Below are positions 7,770 through 15,629 of a stretch of 29,681 nucleotides of DNA, in pieces. A model generated the notes under the pieces. The model saw only the letters and a program-made list of their open reading frames with translations, was not told where the DNA came from and ran no database searches. A program made the position numbers and the translations under genes. The DNA lies in assembly GCA_900764215.1 (NCBI GenBank), contig CAAFNI010000072.1, positions 1 to 29,681 of the forward strand. Direction: 5' to 3'. This stretch comes from an uncultured Sutterella sp. (GTDB taxonomy: Bacteria > Pseudomonadota > Gammaproteobacteria > Burkholderiales > Burkholderiaceae_F). How positions within the stretch are numbered: position 1 is the stretch's first letter; each line of letters begins with the position of its first letter.

Positions 7770-8714
7770 ATGACTCTCACCGAACTTAAGTACGTCATCG
7801 CCGTGGCACGCGAAAAGCACTTCGGCCGCGCGGCCGAATCATGCTTCGTGAGTCAGCCTTCCCTTTCAGTCGCCATCAAGAAGCTTGAGGAAGAGCTCGG
7901 CGTCGCGATTTTCGAGCGGCGCACCCCCGACATCTCCATCACGCCCGTCGGCGCCGCCATCATCGAGCAGGCTCAGAAGGTCCTTGAGGAAAGCCGTCTC
8001 ATCTCCGAAATCGCCAAGCGAGGGCAGGATCCGCTCGCGGGCCCGATCCGGCTCGGAATGATCTACACAGTGGCTCCCTATCTGATGCCCGAACTCATCC
8101 AGAAGCTTTCAACGCTCGCGCCGAAGATGCCCGTTTATCTAGAGGAGACGTACACGACCGAGCTCATCTCGCAGCTGCGCACCGGAGCCATCGACGTAGC
8201 CATCATGGCCGACACGATTTCCGACACGGGCTTCATGACCCAGGCCCTCTATCAGGAAAGCTTCGTCGTCGCCGTGCCGTCCCATCACCCATGGGTCAAC
8301 CGCAACTACATCGGCCCGCAGGAGCTGCGCGACCAGACGATGCTCCTTCTCGGTGCCGGGCATTGCTTCCGCGACCAGATCATCGGCATCTGTCCCGACC
8401 TCGTTCGCGCCAACATAGGGGTTGCCGACGTCCAACGCACGGTCGAGGGCTCCTCGCTGCAAACAATCTGCCACATGGTTGCACAGGGGCTCGGCATCAC
8501 GGTGCTTCCCGCCTCCTGCGTCCCCTACCTGCGCTCAAACGTCAACAGCATCAAGACGATTCCCTTCAAGAGCCCGTCTCCCTCCCGTCGTGTCATCATG
8601 GTCTGGCGCAAGAGCTTCACCCGCCTTGCCGCCCTCGAGATGCTCGCGCAGGCCGTCAAGAGCACCACCCTCAACGGCTGCTTCTACCTTGACGAACCGC
8701 CCGTCGCCGACTGA
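7770..8714 (+). CDS. oxyR: OxyR, peroxide-sensing LysR-type regulator
   Basis: A LysR-family activator or repressor that senses hydrogen peroxide through a reversible disulfide. It has 314 residues. The N-terminal winged helix-turn-helix spans about residues 1-60 (FGRAAESCFVSQPSLSVAIKKLE). The effector domain carries GHC at C199 and GIC at C208, the same residue numbers as the redox pair of E. coli OxyR and in matching surroundings (GHCFRDQ). VAQGLGITVLP near residue 245 is typical of the family. AGAAGGATCC precedes the ATG. Target sites cannot be assigned here; no full OxyR box was found by eye. The redox cysteines make OxyR much more likely than another LysR protein. Confidence 0.94.
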   Translation: MTLTELKYVIAVAREKHFGRAAESCFVSQPSLSVAIKKLEEELGVAIFERRTPDISITPVGAAIIEQAQKVLEESRLISEIAKRGQDPLAGPIRLGMIYTVAPYLMPELIQKLSTLAPKMPVYLEETYTTELISQLRTGAIDVAIMADTISDTGFMTQALYQESFVVAVPSHHPWVNRNYIGPQELRDQTMLLLGAGHCFRDQIIGICPDLVRANIGVADVQRTVEGSSLQTICHMVAQGLGITVLPASCVPYLRSNVNSIKTIPFKSPSPSRRVIMVWRKSFTRLAALEMLAQAVKSTTLNGCFYLDEPPVAD

Positions 8715-8734
8715 TCCGCACCGCCGAGGCCATC

Positions 8735-10009
8735 ATGACCCACACCGACACCCGCGCAGACGCAGAAGTTGGAACAACTGAGACGTCCCCCGCACATCCG
8801 GCTTCTGAACGTCCGCGCGAACCCCAGACGCTTCGCTCAATGCTGAGCTTCAGCGAACGCGTGGATCTTCTCATCCGCGTCGTCCTCGCCGTCGCCGTTT
8901 CCATCGGCTGCTACTTCATCATAGAGCCCTTTCTCACGGCAATCGTCATCGCGGCGATTCTCGCCGTCGTCACATGGCCGCTCTTTGCGAGCGCACGATC
9001 CTCGGCGGGCGGCTCCACGACGGTGCCCGCGCTTCTGATGGTGCTTCTCATCATCATCGGCATACTCATTCCATCGAGCTTCCTGCTCATTGCGCTTGCT
9101 CAGCAGATCCCCAAGGCTGTCTCCGTCATCCGGGAGTGGATCTCCAGCGGCTTCACGATTCCTCCCGCCATTTCGGAGATTCCCGGCGTCGGCCCGTGGC
9201 TGCATGACCAGCTCCTTTTCGCCATCGACCCCGCCTCGCTTTCGAGCACGATGCAAAGGCTTCTTGAGCCGCTTTCAGCCGCACTTCTCAACGCCGCCGT
9301 CAACGTGAGCAACATCCTGCTGCAGCTCGCGCTCGTCACCTTCATCGTGTTTTTCTTCTACCGAGACGGCGCTTGGTTCGCCGATCGCGTCCAAACTCTG
9401 ATGAAGCGCGTCTCGGGTGACCTATCCAACGAACTCACAAAGATTCTCGTCAACACCACCCGCTCCGTCGTCTTCGGTCTTGTAGGCACCGCGCTCGGCC
9501 AAGCCGTCGTGGCGGGCATTGGATTCTGGATCGCAGGCGTCCCGGGCATACTCATGCTATGCACGCTCGTCTTCGTCCTCTCGATCGTGCCGATCGGACC
9601 GCCTCTCGTCTGGGGTCCGTCCGCTGTATGGCTATACTCGCAGGGCGAAACTGGCATGGCAATCTTCCTGGCGCTCTGGGGGCTTCTCGCCGTCTCGAGC
9701 GTGGACAACTTTCTCAAGCCGATCCTCATCGCGCGCGGTTCCTCTCTCCCGCTCGCCCTCATCTTCCTCGGCGTCTTCGGCGGCGTGATCGCCTTCGGCT
9801 TCCTCGGCCTCATTCTCGGCCCAATTCTTCTCGCCGTCGGACTTTCCATGCTGCAGGCCTGGCTCAAGAATCCTATTCTGGCCGCCAAGCTTGATGCCGA
9901 CAGACGACGCCGAAGCAGACGCACCTCCAAGCGCGAGAAACGCGAAAACACCCCGCTTAAGGGAAATTCCCTAGGCAAACCGTCCCATGAGGAAAACGCT
10001 CAGGAATAG
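8735..10009 (+). CDS. AI-2E family transporter (YdiK/PerM-like permease)
   Basis: A 424-residue inner-membrane protein of the AI-2E transporter family. After a soluble, charged N-terminus of about 45 residues come two membrane segments (about residues 48-85), another near 95-115, a long soluble loop, and a C-terminal membrane block from about 195 to 375. VTFIVFFFYRDG and PIGPPLVWGPSAVWL match the family's conserved region. The last ~40 residues are very basic and polar (DRRRRSRR), probably cytoplasmic. The gene starts 20 bases after oxyR with no terminator between, so they are probably co-transcribed. Substrates of this family vary (signal molecules, ions); none can be assigned here. Confidence 0.85.
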   Translation: MTHTDTRADAEVGTTETSPAHPASERPREPQTLRSMLSFSERVDLLIRVVLAVAVSIGCYFIIEPFLTAIVIAAILAVVTWPLFASARSSAGGSTTVPALLMVLLIIIGILIPSSFLLIALAQQIPKAVSVIREWISSGFTIPPAISEIPGVGPWLHDQLLFAIDPASLSSTMQRLLEPLSAALLNAAVNVSNILLQLALVTFIVFFFYRDGAWFADRVQTLMKRVSGDLSNELTKILVNTTRSVVFGLVGTALGQAVVAGIGFWIAGVPGILMLCTLVFVLSIVPIGPPLVWGPSAVWLYSQGETGMAIFLALWGLLAVSSVDNFLKPILIARGSSLPLALIFLGVFGGVIAFGFLGLILGPILLAVGLSMLQAWLKNPILAAKLDADRRRRSRRTSKREKRENTPLKGNSLGKPSHEENAQE

Positions 10010-10030
10010 GCGCTGAAAACCTTGTGCATC

Positions 10031-10061
10031 AGGAGGTTGCTGAAACTCAACCTCCTTTTTT
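10031..10061 (+). terminator. Intrinsic terminator after the AI-2E transporter gene
   Basis: A 9-bp perfect stem AGGAGGTTG / CAACCTCCT (10031-10039, 10048-10056) with an 8-base loop is followed by six T. It ends the ridA-recG-oxyR-permease run. Confidence 0.9.
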
Positions 10062-10149
10062 GTTCCCCAGTGACGTCTTTCATCCTTTTCTTTTCCTCGT
10101 CCTCCTTACGTAAAAACCTTCAGGCGCGATCCCATGCACTGAGGCATAC

Positions 10150-10192
10150 TTGACAATGTAATCGGAGGACCGCCCTCAGGCGGAGTTTTTTT
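10150..10192 (+). promoter_or_regulatory. Leader hairpin and T-run before dcuC, candidate attenuator
   Basis: CCGCC-ctca-GGCGG (10170-10174, 10179-10183) is followed within three bases by seven T (10186-10192), which is terminator-like, only 56 bases before the dcuC start. A TTGACA lies at 10150-10155, but the matching -10 position would fall inside the hairpin; TGTAAT (10157-10162) is an alternative -10 with a poor -35. Because a complete terminator already exists at 10031, this second one may regulate dcuC or end a short transcript. Confidence 0.45.
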
Positions 10193-10247
10193 GCAGAGCG
10201 GCCCTACCTATAAAAACACTCAACAACCAAAGGATTTGGAGTTTCTT

Positions 10248-11513
10248 ATGTCGATTCAAAGCTGGGTCGCCATTGCCGTGACGCTCGTTACGGTCTGGGC
10301 CCTGATCAAGCGCTATGAAACGCGACTGGTGCTTCTGGCCGCCGGTCTCTTCCTCTGCTGCATTAGCCTGGATCCGATGTTCGGCCTTAACGCCATGGGC
10401 AAGTCCATGACGAATGCCTCCCTCATCATGGCTATTTGCGGTTCGATGGGCTTTGCCTTCGTGGCTTCCTACACGCAGTGCGACCGTTCACTCGTGCACT
10501 ACCTCGCCTCCCCGATCCGCGGCCTCGGCATCTTCCTGTTGCCGGTCTGCACGACGATCACGTTCTTCATCAACATCGCCATTCCGTCTGCCGCGGGTTG
10601 CGCCGCAGCCGTGGGCTCCACGCTCATTCCGGTGATGCTTCGCGCTGGCATCAAACCCGCCGCCGCCGCTGCCGCCGTTCTCGGCGGTACGATCGGCTCG
10701 TACCTCTCCCCGGGCACGTCCCACAACGTTTTCGTCGCCAACATGGCCAAGATGTCCGAAGTGGACTTCATTGCCACGCACTCCATGTACTCCCTGATGT
10801 GCGGTGCCATCCTCGTGGTCGGCGTTGCGCTCGTCGCCTTCCTGCTCGGCGACCACAAGGGCGACAAGAACGCCCAGGTCGACGAATCGAAGCTCCAGAA
10901 GATGGACTTCGTGCCGTCCCCGCTCAAGGCCATCGTGCCGTTCGTGCCCATCGCCATCCTCGTGCTCGGCAACACCTGCGTTCCCGCCATCAAGATGGGC
11001 GTTGCTCAGGCCATGCTGATCGGCGCCATCGCAGCCATGATTGTCGCGCGCGCCAACCCGCAGCAGCTCACGAAGGAATTCTTCAGCGGCATGGGCAAGG
11101 GCTATGCTGACGTCATGGGCATCATCATCGCCGCCGGCGTGTTCGCCGCCGGCCTGCGCGCCACGGGCCTCATCGACGCCGCCGTCGCCGCCCTGAAGGA
11201 TTCCAATGAATTCGCCCGTTGGGGCGGCTCCATCGGTCCGTGGATCATGGGCGTCATCACCGGTTCCGGCGACGCGGCCACCCAGGCCTTCAACGAAGCC
11301 GTGACCCCGCACGCCGAAGCCTTCGGCATGACCATCCCGGGTCTTGGCGGCCTCGCCTTCCTGACCGGCGCTCTCGGCCGCACGATGTCCCCGCTCGCCG
11401 GCGTGACGATTCTCGTTTCCGGCATCGCCATGGTCTCTCCGCTCGAAGTCATCAAGCGCACCGCCGTTCCGTGCTTCATCGCCGTCATCGCCTGCGCTCT
11501 CCTGATGGTCTGA
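10248..11513 (+). CDS. dcuC: Anaerobic C4-dicarboxylate carrier, DcuC family
   Basis: Inner-membrane carrier of the DcuC family, which exchanges or exports C4-dicarboxylates such as fumarate and succinate during fumarate respiration. It has 421 residues from the ATG at 10248, with GGAG upstream; an in-frame TTG at 10191 lies inside the T-run of the leader hairpin and was not used. About 11-12 hydrophobic segments are visible. Conserved stretches include GTIGSYLSPGTSHNVFVANM (about residues 165-184), ITGSGDAATQAFNEAVTPHA (about 344-363) and ALGRTMSPLAG near the end. E. coli DcuC is somewhat longer (461). It is monocistronic, with a leader hairpin before and a strong terminator after. Codon use is strongly CCG-biased as in frdAB. 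Substrate is inferred from family and context. Confidence 0.88.
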   Translation: MSIQSWVAIAVTLVTVWALIKRYETRLVLLAAGLFLCCISLDPMFGLNAMGKSMTNASLIMAICGSMGFAFVASYTQCDRSLVHYLASPIRGLGIFLLPVCTTITFFINIAIPSAAGCAAAVGSTLIPVMLRAGIKPAAAAAAVLGGTIGSYLSPGTSHNVFVANMAKMSEVDFIATHSMYSLMCGAILVVGVALVAFLLGDHKGDKNAQVDESKLQKMDFVPSPLKAIVPFVPIAILVLGNTCVPAIKMGVAQAMLIGAIAAMIVARANPQQLTKEFFSGMGKGYADVMGIIIAAGVFAAGLRATGLIDAAVAALKDSNEFARWGGSIGPWIMGVITGSGDAATQAFNEAVTPHAEAFGMTIPGLGGLAFLTGALGRTMSPLAGVTILVSGIAMVSPLEVIKRTAVPCFIAVIACALLMV

Positions 11514-11563
11514 CGCATTGGGATTGCCTGAAGCGTTCGTCCTGAGCGCTTCACGACACAATC

Positions 11564-11600
11564 AAAGGGCCGTTCGTTTCGAACGGCCCTTTCCTTTTTC
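11564..11600 (+). terminator. Strong intrinsic terminator after dcuC
   Basis: A 13-bp perfect stem (11564-11576 with 11580-11592, starting AAAGGGCCG) with a 3-base loop is followed by CCTTTTTC. A second, shorter dyad TGAAGCG/CGCTTCA (11529-11535, 11547-11553) lies just before it. Confidence 0.93.
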
Positions 11601-11763
11601 ACTCCTATAACCGGGAACGAACTCAAGCATCCAAGCTGTAACAAATTTCAGAAATTTCATCAAAACGCAAAAGAGATTTTGCGACTGCTTCTCATTTGCT
11701 AAGTTATTTTCATCTTCTTGGTCTTCCCAATGAAGACTCCGACAAGCATTTCGAGAGGTTCCC

Positions 11764-12324
11764 ATGAAAAAACGCTTTCCCGTACTCGCCGCCGTGATCT
11801 CCTGCGCGCTTCTCTCAGCCTCCGCATTCGCCGCAGATCAGACGAAGCTCTACGATCCGATGAACGAGCAAAAGAAGATTGTCGTTCCCGTCGAACTCCT
11901 TGCCAAAGAAGGCAACACCCAGATCGGCCAAGTCGTTGTCGTTGAAAGCGCCTACGGCCTCGTCTTTTATCCTCAGCTCTCGAAGCTTGCCTCAGGCATG
12001 CACGGCTTTCATATTCATGAAAAACCCGACTGCGGACTCACGGAAGACGGGCTCGGCATGAAGGCTGGCGGCCATTGGAACCCCGAAGGTGCCAAGAACC
12101 ACTCCTTCCCTTGGGACGACAAGGGACACAAGGGCGACCTGCCAAGCCTGTACGTCAATGCGGATGGCCAAGCTTCTTCGCCGGTTCTCGCACCGAAGCT
12201 GAAGACGCTCGATGAAATCCGCAACCGCTCCCTGATGATTCACGTCGGCGGCGACAACTATCACGATCATCCCGCCAAGCTCGGCGGAGGCGGAGCGCGC
12301 ATGGCCTGCGGCGTCATCAAGTAA
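11764..12324 (+). CDS. sodC: Periplasmic Cu/Zn superoxide dismutase
   Basis: Dismutates superoxide in the periplasm. It has 186 residues with a clear Sec signal peptide (MKKRFPVLAA..., cleavage expected after AFA at residue 23). Copper ligands fit H83 and H85 in GFHIHEKPDC, bridging H104 in GGHWNP, and H160. Zinc ligands fit H113, H122 and D125 in GHKGDLPSL. C90 and C182 form the expected disulfide. All catalytic ligands are present, so an active enzyme is predicted. It is a single gene between a dcuC terminator and its own strong terminator. AGAGGTTCCC precedes the ATG. The upstream region is AT-rich and holds an 8-base direct repeat AAATTTCA at 11643 and 11653. Confidence 0.96.
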   Translation: MKKRFPVLAAVISCALLSASAFAADQTKLYDPMNEQKKIVVPVELLAKEGNTQIGQVVVVESAYGLVFYPQLSKLASGMHGFHIHEKPDCGLTEDGLGMKAGGHWNPEGAKNHSFPWDDKGHKGDLPSLYVNADGQASSPVLAPKLKTLDEIRNRSLMIHVGGDNYHDHPAKLGGGGARMACGVIK

Positions 12325-12359
12325 AACGCCCCTGCCGGCCTTTCTCCTTCTTCAAGGCA

Positions 12360-12400
12360 AAGCCGCGCCTTCCCCCATTCGGGAAGGCGCGGCTTTTTTT
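12360..12400 (+). terminator. Strong intrinsic terminator after sodC
   Basis: A 15-bp perfect stem (12360-12374 with 12381-12395, starting AAGCCGCGCC) with a 6-base loop is followed by seven T in total. It lies between the convergent sodC and reductase genes; the minus strand has only a weak T-run (CTTTG). Confidence 0.94.
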
Positions 12401-12428
12401 CGCTCCGGCGCCTCAGTTCAGAACAGTC

Positions 12429-13226
12429 TTAACGGCTTCTCACAAACACCTGCGTGTGGATGTGTTCGGCCGGAATCGTGCGGTACTGAAGGATGATGTT
12501 GCGCACGTATTCAACGAAGAGCGAAGAGCCGCAGAGATAGACGTCGCTTTCCGCGTCCATGCAGGCTTGGCGGAGGGTAGCGGGCATGAGCTTGCCGGTG
12601 AACTGATAGTCCTGTCCGACGTGCTCGTCGCCTCTCGGCTCCGTGTACCCCACGGCCATGCCGCTGTCGGGAATGAGCTTGATGAAGTGCTTGGTCTCGG
12701 CCTGTAGCGGGAAATGATCGCCATTTTTCGTCGAATAGATGAGGTGCACGCGGCGAAGCGGATGATCCGTGGCGATTTCCGAGAGCATGGCAACCATCGG
12801 CGTGATGCCGATGCCTTCGGCAATCATGACGACGGACGTATCCCGATCATCGAGCACGAAGCCGCCAGCAGGCTCGGACACTTCGATTTTGTCGCCGACG
12901 AACAAGCTCTGCGCAATTCTTGCGGAAAGAGCGCCCCGATCGTTGTCGAGCACCTTGATTGTGATTCGGTAGCACCCTTCGTCAGGCGTGCTGCAGAGCG
13001 TATAGGCGCGCGGCTCGAAGCCCTCAAGCCTAAGCGCCACGCCTTGACCGGCACGGAAAGCGGGGAGCGGCTGACCGTCGGCAGGCATCAGCGTGAAGGT
13101 CGTCGTATCCGCGCATTCGTGCTTGCGGTTCATTACCTTGAACGTTCGCCAGCCCTTCCATTCCACATAGGCCGGGGCCTTGGCTTCATCAATGCGCGCT
13201 TCCTTCTTTTCGAAAAATCCGAACAT
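12429..13226 (-). CDS. Stand-alone ferredoxin reductase-type FAD/NAD(P)H oxidoreductase
   Basis: A 265-residue cytoplasmic flavoprotein of the ferredoxin-NADP reductase superfamily. An FAD-binding barrel (about residues 26-130) carries PAFRAGQGVALRL and the flavin motif RAYTLCS. The NAD(P)-binding domain has AEGIGITPMVAML (about 135-147) and a C-terminal VYLCGSSLFVEYV, where the family usually has CGP. The layout resembles the reductase half of flavohemoglobin (Hmp) but there is no globin domain. There is also no [2Fe-2S] ferredoxin domain, so the electron partner must be a separate protein. AAGGAGAAG precedes the ATG. It converges on sodC. Physiological acceptor unknown. Confidence 0.8.
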   Translation of the reverse strand: MFGFFEKKEARIDEAKAPAYVEWKGWRTFKVMNRKHECADTTTFTLMPADGQPLPAFRAGQGVALRLEGFEPRAYTLCSTPDEGCYRITIKVLDNDRGALSARIAQSLFVGDKIEVSEPAGGFVLDDRDTSVVMIAEGIGITPMVAMLSEIATDHPLRRVHLIYSTKNGDHFPLQAETKHFIKLIPDSGMAVGYTEPRGDEHVGQDYQFTGKLMPATLRQACMDAESDVYLCGSSLFVEYVRNIILQYRTIPAEHIHTQVFVRSR

Positions 13227-13439
13227 GAGGCTTCTCCTTATTCTCTTATTCCTGACGCCCGGTCGCGGCGTCCTGTTGCTTTAAGCTTACTCCCCACTAC
13301 TTACATCTAATCCTTTCGCATTGATATTTCTTGATCTCTTAGATAAATAAGCCTACTCCTTACAGATCCAATACTCCTTTAGTAATAAGCAGCAACCCTC
13401 AGAATTGGCTTTTAACTCCATTTTGGTCCTCACCGCTAC
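13227..13439. other. AT-rich intergenic region upstream of the reductase gene
   Basis: No gene is visible. On the minus strand it must carry the reductase promoter. It has two copies of AAGGAGTA and a direct repeat ATCAA-GAAAT-ATCAA (about 13321-13336 on the minus strand) that resembles repeated half-sites, but no complete FNR palindrome. No confident -35/-10 pair was identified. Confidence 0.4.
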
Positions 13440-13469
13440 AAAAAAGCCGCTCTCTCTGCGAAGAGCGGC
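13440..13469 (-). terminator. Intrinsic terminator after orn
   Basis: On the minus strand an 8-bp stem GCCGCTCT/AGAGCGGC (13446-13453, 13462-13469) is followed by six T. It lies 49 bases past the orn stop codon. Confidence 0.88.
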
Positions 13470-13518
13470 CCGCTTGTCAATGCCCGTTCTCTCGAACTGC
13501 CAGCCCCGGCGATCAAGC

Positions 13519-14088
13519 TCAAATCTTCAAAATCTCGCTGCGGTAGTACTGAAGCTCCTCAATGCTTTCTTCGATGTCGGACAGCGCTTGATGCTTCGTC
13601 GCCTTCTGGACGTTGCGAGTCTTATCGGGCGCCCAGCGGCGGGTGAGCTCCTTGAGCGTCGAGACATCAAGATAGCGGTAGTGAAAATACGCCTCCAGAT
13701 TCGGGAGCCAGCGCGCCATGAAGCGCCGATCCTGTCCGATCGTGTTGCCGCACATTGGGCTCTTGCCCTTCGGAACAAATCTGCGGAAGACTTCAAGAAA
13801 GATCTGCTCGCATTGAGCTTCGTCGACCGTACTCGCCCTCACACGAGCCACGAGGCCCGAACGCGTGTGCGTGTCGGTGTTCCACGCATCCATGGCGTCG
13901 AGCACATCGTCGCTCTGATGCAAGGCAACCACAGGGCCCTTGTGCAGAATGTTGAGGTTCTTGTCGGTGATGATCGCCGCGACCTCGATCACGCGGTTCA
14001 CTTCGGGCTGCAGCCCGGTCATCTCCATGTCGATCCAGATCAGGTTTTCATCCGAATACGAGGGATCTCGTTCAATATCGTTCGTCAT
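13519..14088 (-). CDS. orn: Oligoribonuclease
   Basis: 3'-5' exoribonuclease that degrades 2-5-nt RNAs to mononucleotides and clears pGpG from cyclic-di-GMP turnover. It has 189 residues from the ATG at 14088 (E. coli Orn 181). An upstream in-frame start at 14310 would run into the divergent gene and adds unrelated sequence. DEDDh catalytic residues are all visible: D20 and E22 in IWIDMEMTGL, D120 in GNTIGQDRRFMARW, H166 and D171 in KHQALSDIEESIEEL. Ends at its own terminator. It is divergent from the M48-like gene, an arrangement common in Burkholderiales. Confidence 0.96.
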   Translation of the reverse strand: MTNDIERDPSYSDENLIWIDMEMTGLQPEVNRVIEVAAIITDKNLNILHKGPVVALHQSDDVLDAMDAWNTDTHTRSGLVARVRASTVDEAQCEQIFLEVFRRFVPKGKSPMCGNTIGQDRRFMARWLPNLEAYFHYRYLDVSTLKELTRRWAPDKTRNVQKATKHQALSDIEESIEELQYYRSEILKI

Positions 14089-14142
14089 GGGTAGTCGTTT
14101 TGTCCAACAGAGATTCGACCCGGGGCGCTCCGTTCGGGCGTC

Positions 14143-14174
14143 TTGCCTGCAGGAGCCGCCGATCCGCCATAATA
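14143..14174. promoter_or_regulatory. Candidate overlapping divergent promoters for orn and the M48-like gene
   Basis: A small AT-rich island in a GC-rich gap. For the plus strand: TTGCCT (14143-14148), 19 bases, CATAAT (14168-14173). For the minus strand: TATTAT (14174-14169) with CTGAAA (14095-side, at 14195-14190) 15 bases upstream. The two -10 elements overlap, so the promoters would compete. Found by eye only. Confidence 0.35.
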
Positions 14175-14220
14175 TAAGATTATCCCTCGTTTCAGCACGT
14201 CCGTCCGTTCGCTCCTGCCC

Positions 14221-15582
14221 ATGTCTCTGCACGCCACATTCATCGAGCATACCTTCGTGAGCGTTCTTGCGCTGTACGTAACGCTTGAGTGCGCGCTCAC
14301 CATCCTTCAAACGCGCGCAGCCGAGAAGTCCTGCGGCCGCGTTCCCGACGGCTTTGAGAAAAAGCTCACGCTCGCGGGCGTGCGCAAGGCCGCTGACTAC
14401 ACGGGCGAACTCGCGCAGGCGAACCTGCTGCTCACCGTGGCAGGCGCGGGCTTCGCGCTCTTCATGACGTTCGGCAACGGTCTCAACGTCTTCACCGTTT
14501 TCATCCGAGAGCTGCTGGGCGCGGGCCTTCTTGCCGACTGGGTGCTCATCAATCTGATCGTTCTTCTCATGCTCCTCATCGAGCTGCCTCTTGGCTGGTG
14601 GGCTCGCTACCGCGTCAAAGAGCGCTACGGCTACATGCGCGAGCCTCGCAAGCGCTGGCTGTCACGCACGCTTTCCGAAGCCCTATGGGGCTGGGTCGTC
14701 TTCATGCCGGTCTCGGGTGTGCTTCTGACCGCGTTTGAATATGCAGGAGGCGACTGGTGGAAGCTCGCATGGGGCATCTGGCTTGCCTACCTCGTCTGGC
14801 GGTGGAAGCTCTCTAGCGTATACGGCGTCTTCTGGAAGCGGCGAAGCCGCCCGTTTTCAGACTCCGAAACCCGCGAAGCCGTTCGCGAAAGCCTTCGCAA
14901 GCAGGGAATCACCATGACGGAAATGGACGTCATGACCCGCCCGGGAACCTGGGACCATTCCAGCATCGTCCTTTCAGGCTGGGGTCTCAAGCGCCGCGTC
15001 ATCGTGTTCGCCCACGTCGCGCATCTCCTCTCGAAGAATGAAATCGTTGCGCTCGCCGCCCATGAAGCCGCCCATGTGCGCCACCTTCACGGCGTGCTGC
15101 GCTTTCTCATCAACGCCGCCGTTTCCTACTTCTTCTGCTGGCTCGCCGGCTGGGGCGCCACGCACGTTCAGTTCTTCGAAGGCTTCAACTATTCGCCCAT
15201 GCTCACGCTCGACATGCCGGGCACCCACGCGGGCAGCGTCTGCGCAATCGCACTCGTCGTCTTTCCCGTGCTGCTTTACCCGCTCTCGCCTCTGCTCAAT
15301 CTTGCTGCTCGTCTGATGCAGTACGACGCAGACCTTCATGCCGCGCGTGTCGCCGGCCTAGACACGATGATTGGAGCCCTTGTGAAGCTCCACAAGGACA
15401 CGACCACCTCGCTCTCGCCTTCTCTCATTTATTCGCTCTTTCACTACAAGCGTCCGCACCCAGGCATGCGCGTAGCGAACCTGCAGCGCCTCAAGCGCCT
15501 CTCGGCGCCGGGCGGCAGGCTTGAGCGCCTCTTTCCAAAGTCTGTTGCGCCCGACTCGTCACACATGAACGAAGCCGACTAA
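14221..15582 (+). CDS. M48-family Ste24-like membrane protein; third zinc ligand is Gln
   Basis: A 453-residue inner-membrane protein of the CAAX-protease/Ste24 M48 family. Several membrane segments lie in the N-terminal 200 residues, and the family segment KAADYTGELAQANLL is at about residues 56-70. The zinc motif HEAAH is at 281-285. In the family the third ligand is a Glu four residues before an Asp (ExxAD-type); here that position is Q367 in MQYDAD, codon CAG at 15319-15321. The usual conserved segment with SAHGNAY is also degenerate (RPGTWDHSSIVLSG). Two more hydrophobic stretches follow HEXXH. Activity is therefore uncertain. It is followed 47 bases later by rsgA, a common betaproteobacterial order. 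Confidence 0.85.
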   Translation: MSLHATFIEHTFVSVLALYVTLECALTILQTRAAEKSCGRVPDGFEKKLTLAGVRKAADYTGELAQANLLLTVAGAGFALFMTFGNGLNVFTVFIRELLGAGLLADWVLINLIVLLMLLIELPLGWWARYRVKERYGYMREPRKRWLSRTLSEALWGWVVFMPVSGVLLTAFEYAGGDWWKLAWGIWLAYLVWRWKLSSVYGVFWKRRSRPFSDSETREAVRESLRKQGITMTEMDVMTRPGTWDHSSIVLSGWGLKRRVIVFAHVAHLLSKNEIVALAAHEAAHVRHLHGVLRFLINAAVSYFFCWLAGWGATHVQFFEGFNYSPMLTLDMPGTHAGSVCAIALVVFPVLLYPLSPLLNLAARLMQYDADLHAARVAGLDTMIGALVKLHKDTTTSLSPSLIYSLFHYKRPHPGMRVANLQRLKRLSAPGGRLERLFPKSVAPDSSHMNEAD

Positions 15583-15629
15583 ACTACCTCTCCATCAACT
15601 TTTCCGCGGATGTCCTCCGCTCCCGACTC

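Noticed and set aside
10488..11561. 357-codon minus-strand open frame rich in Gly, Asp and His
   Set aside because: It is a mirror of dcuC; the composition is that of a reversed membrane-protein frame.
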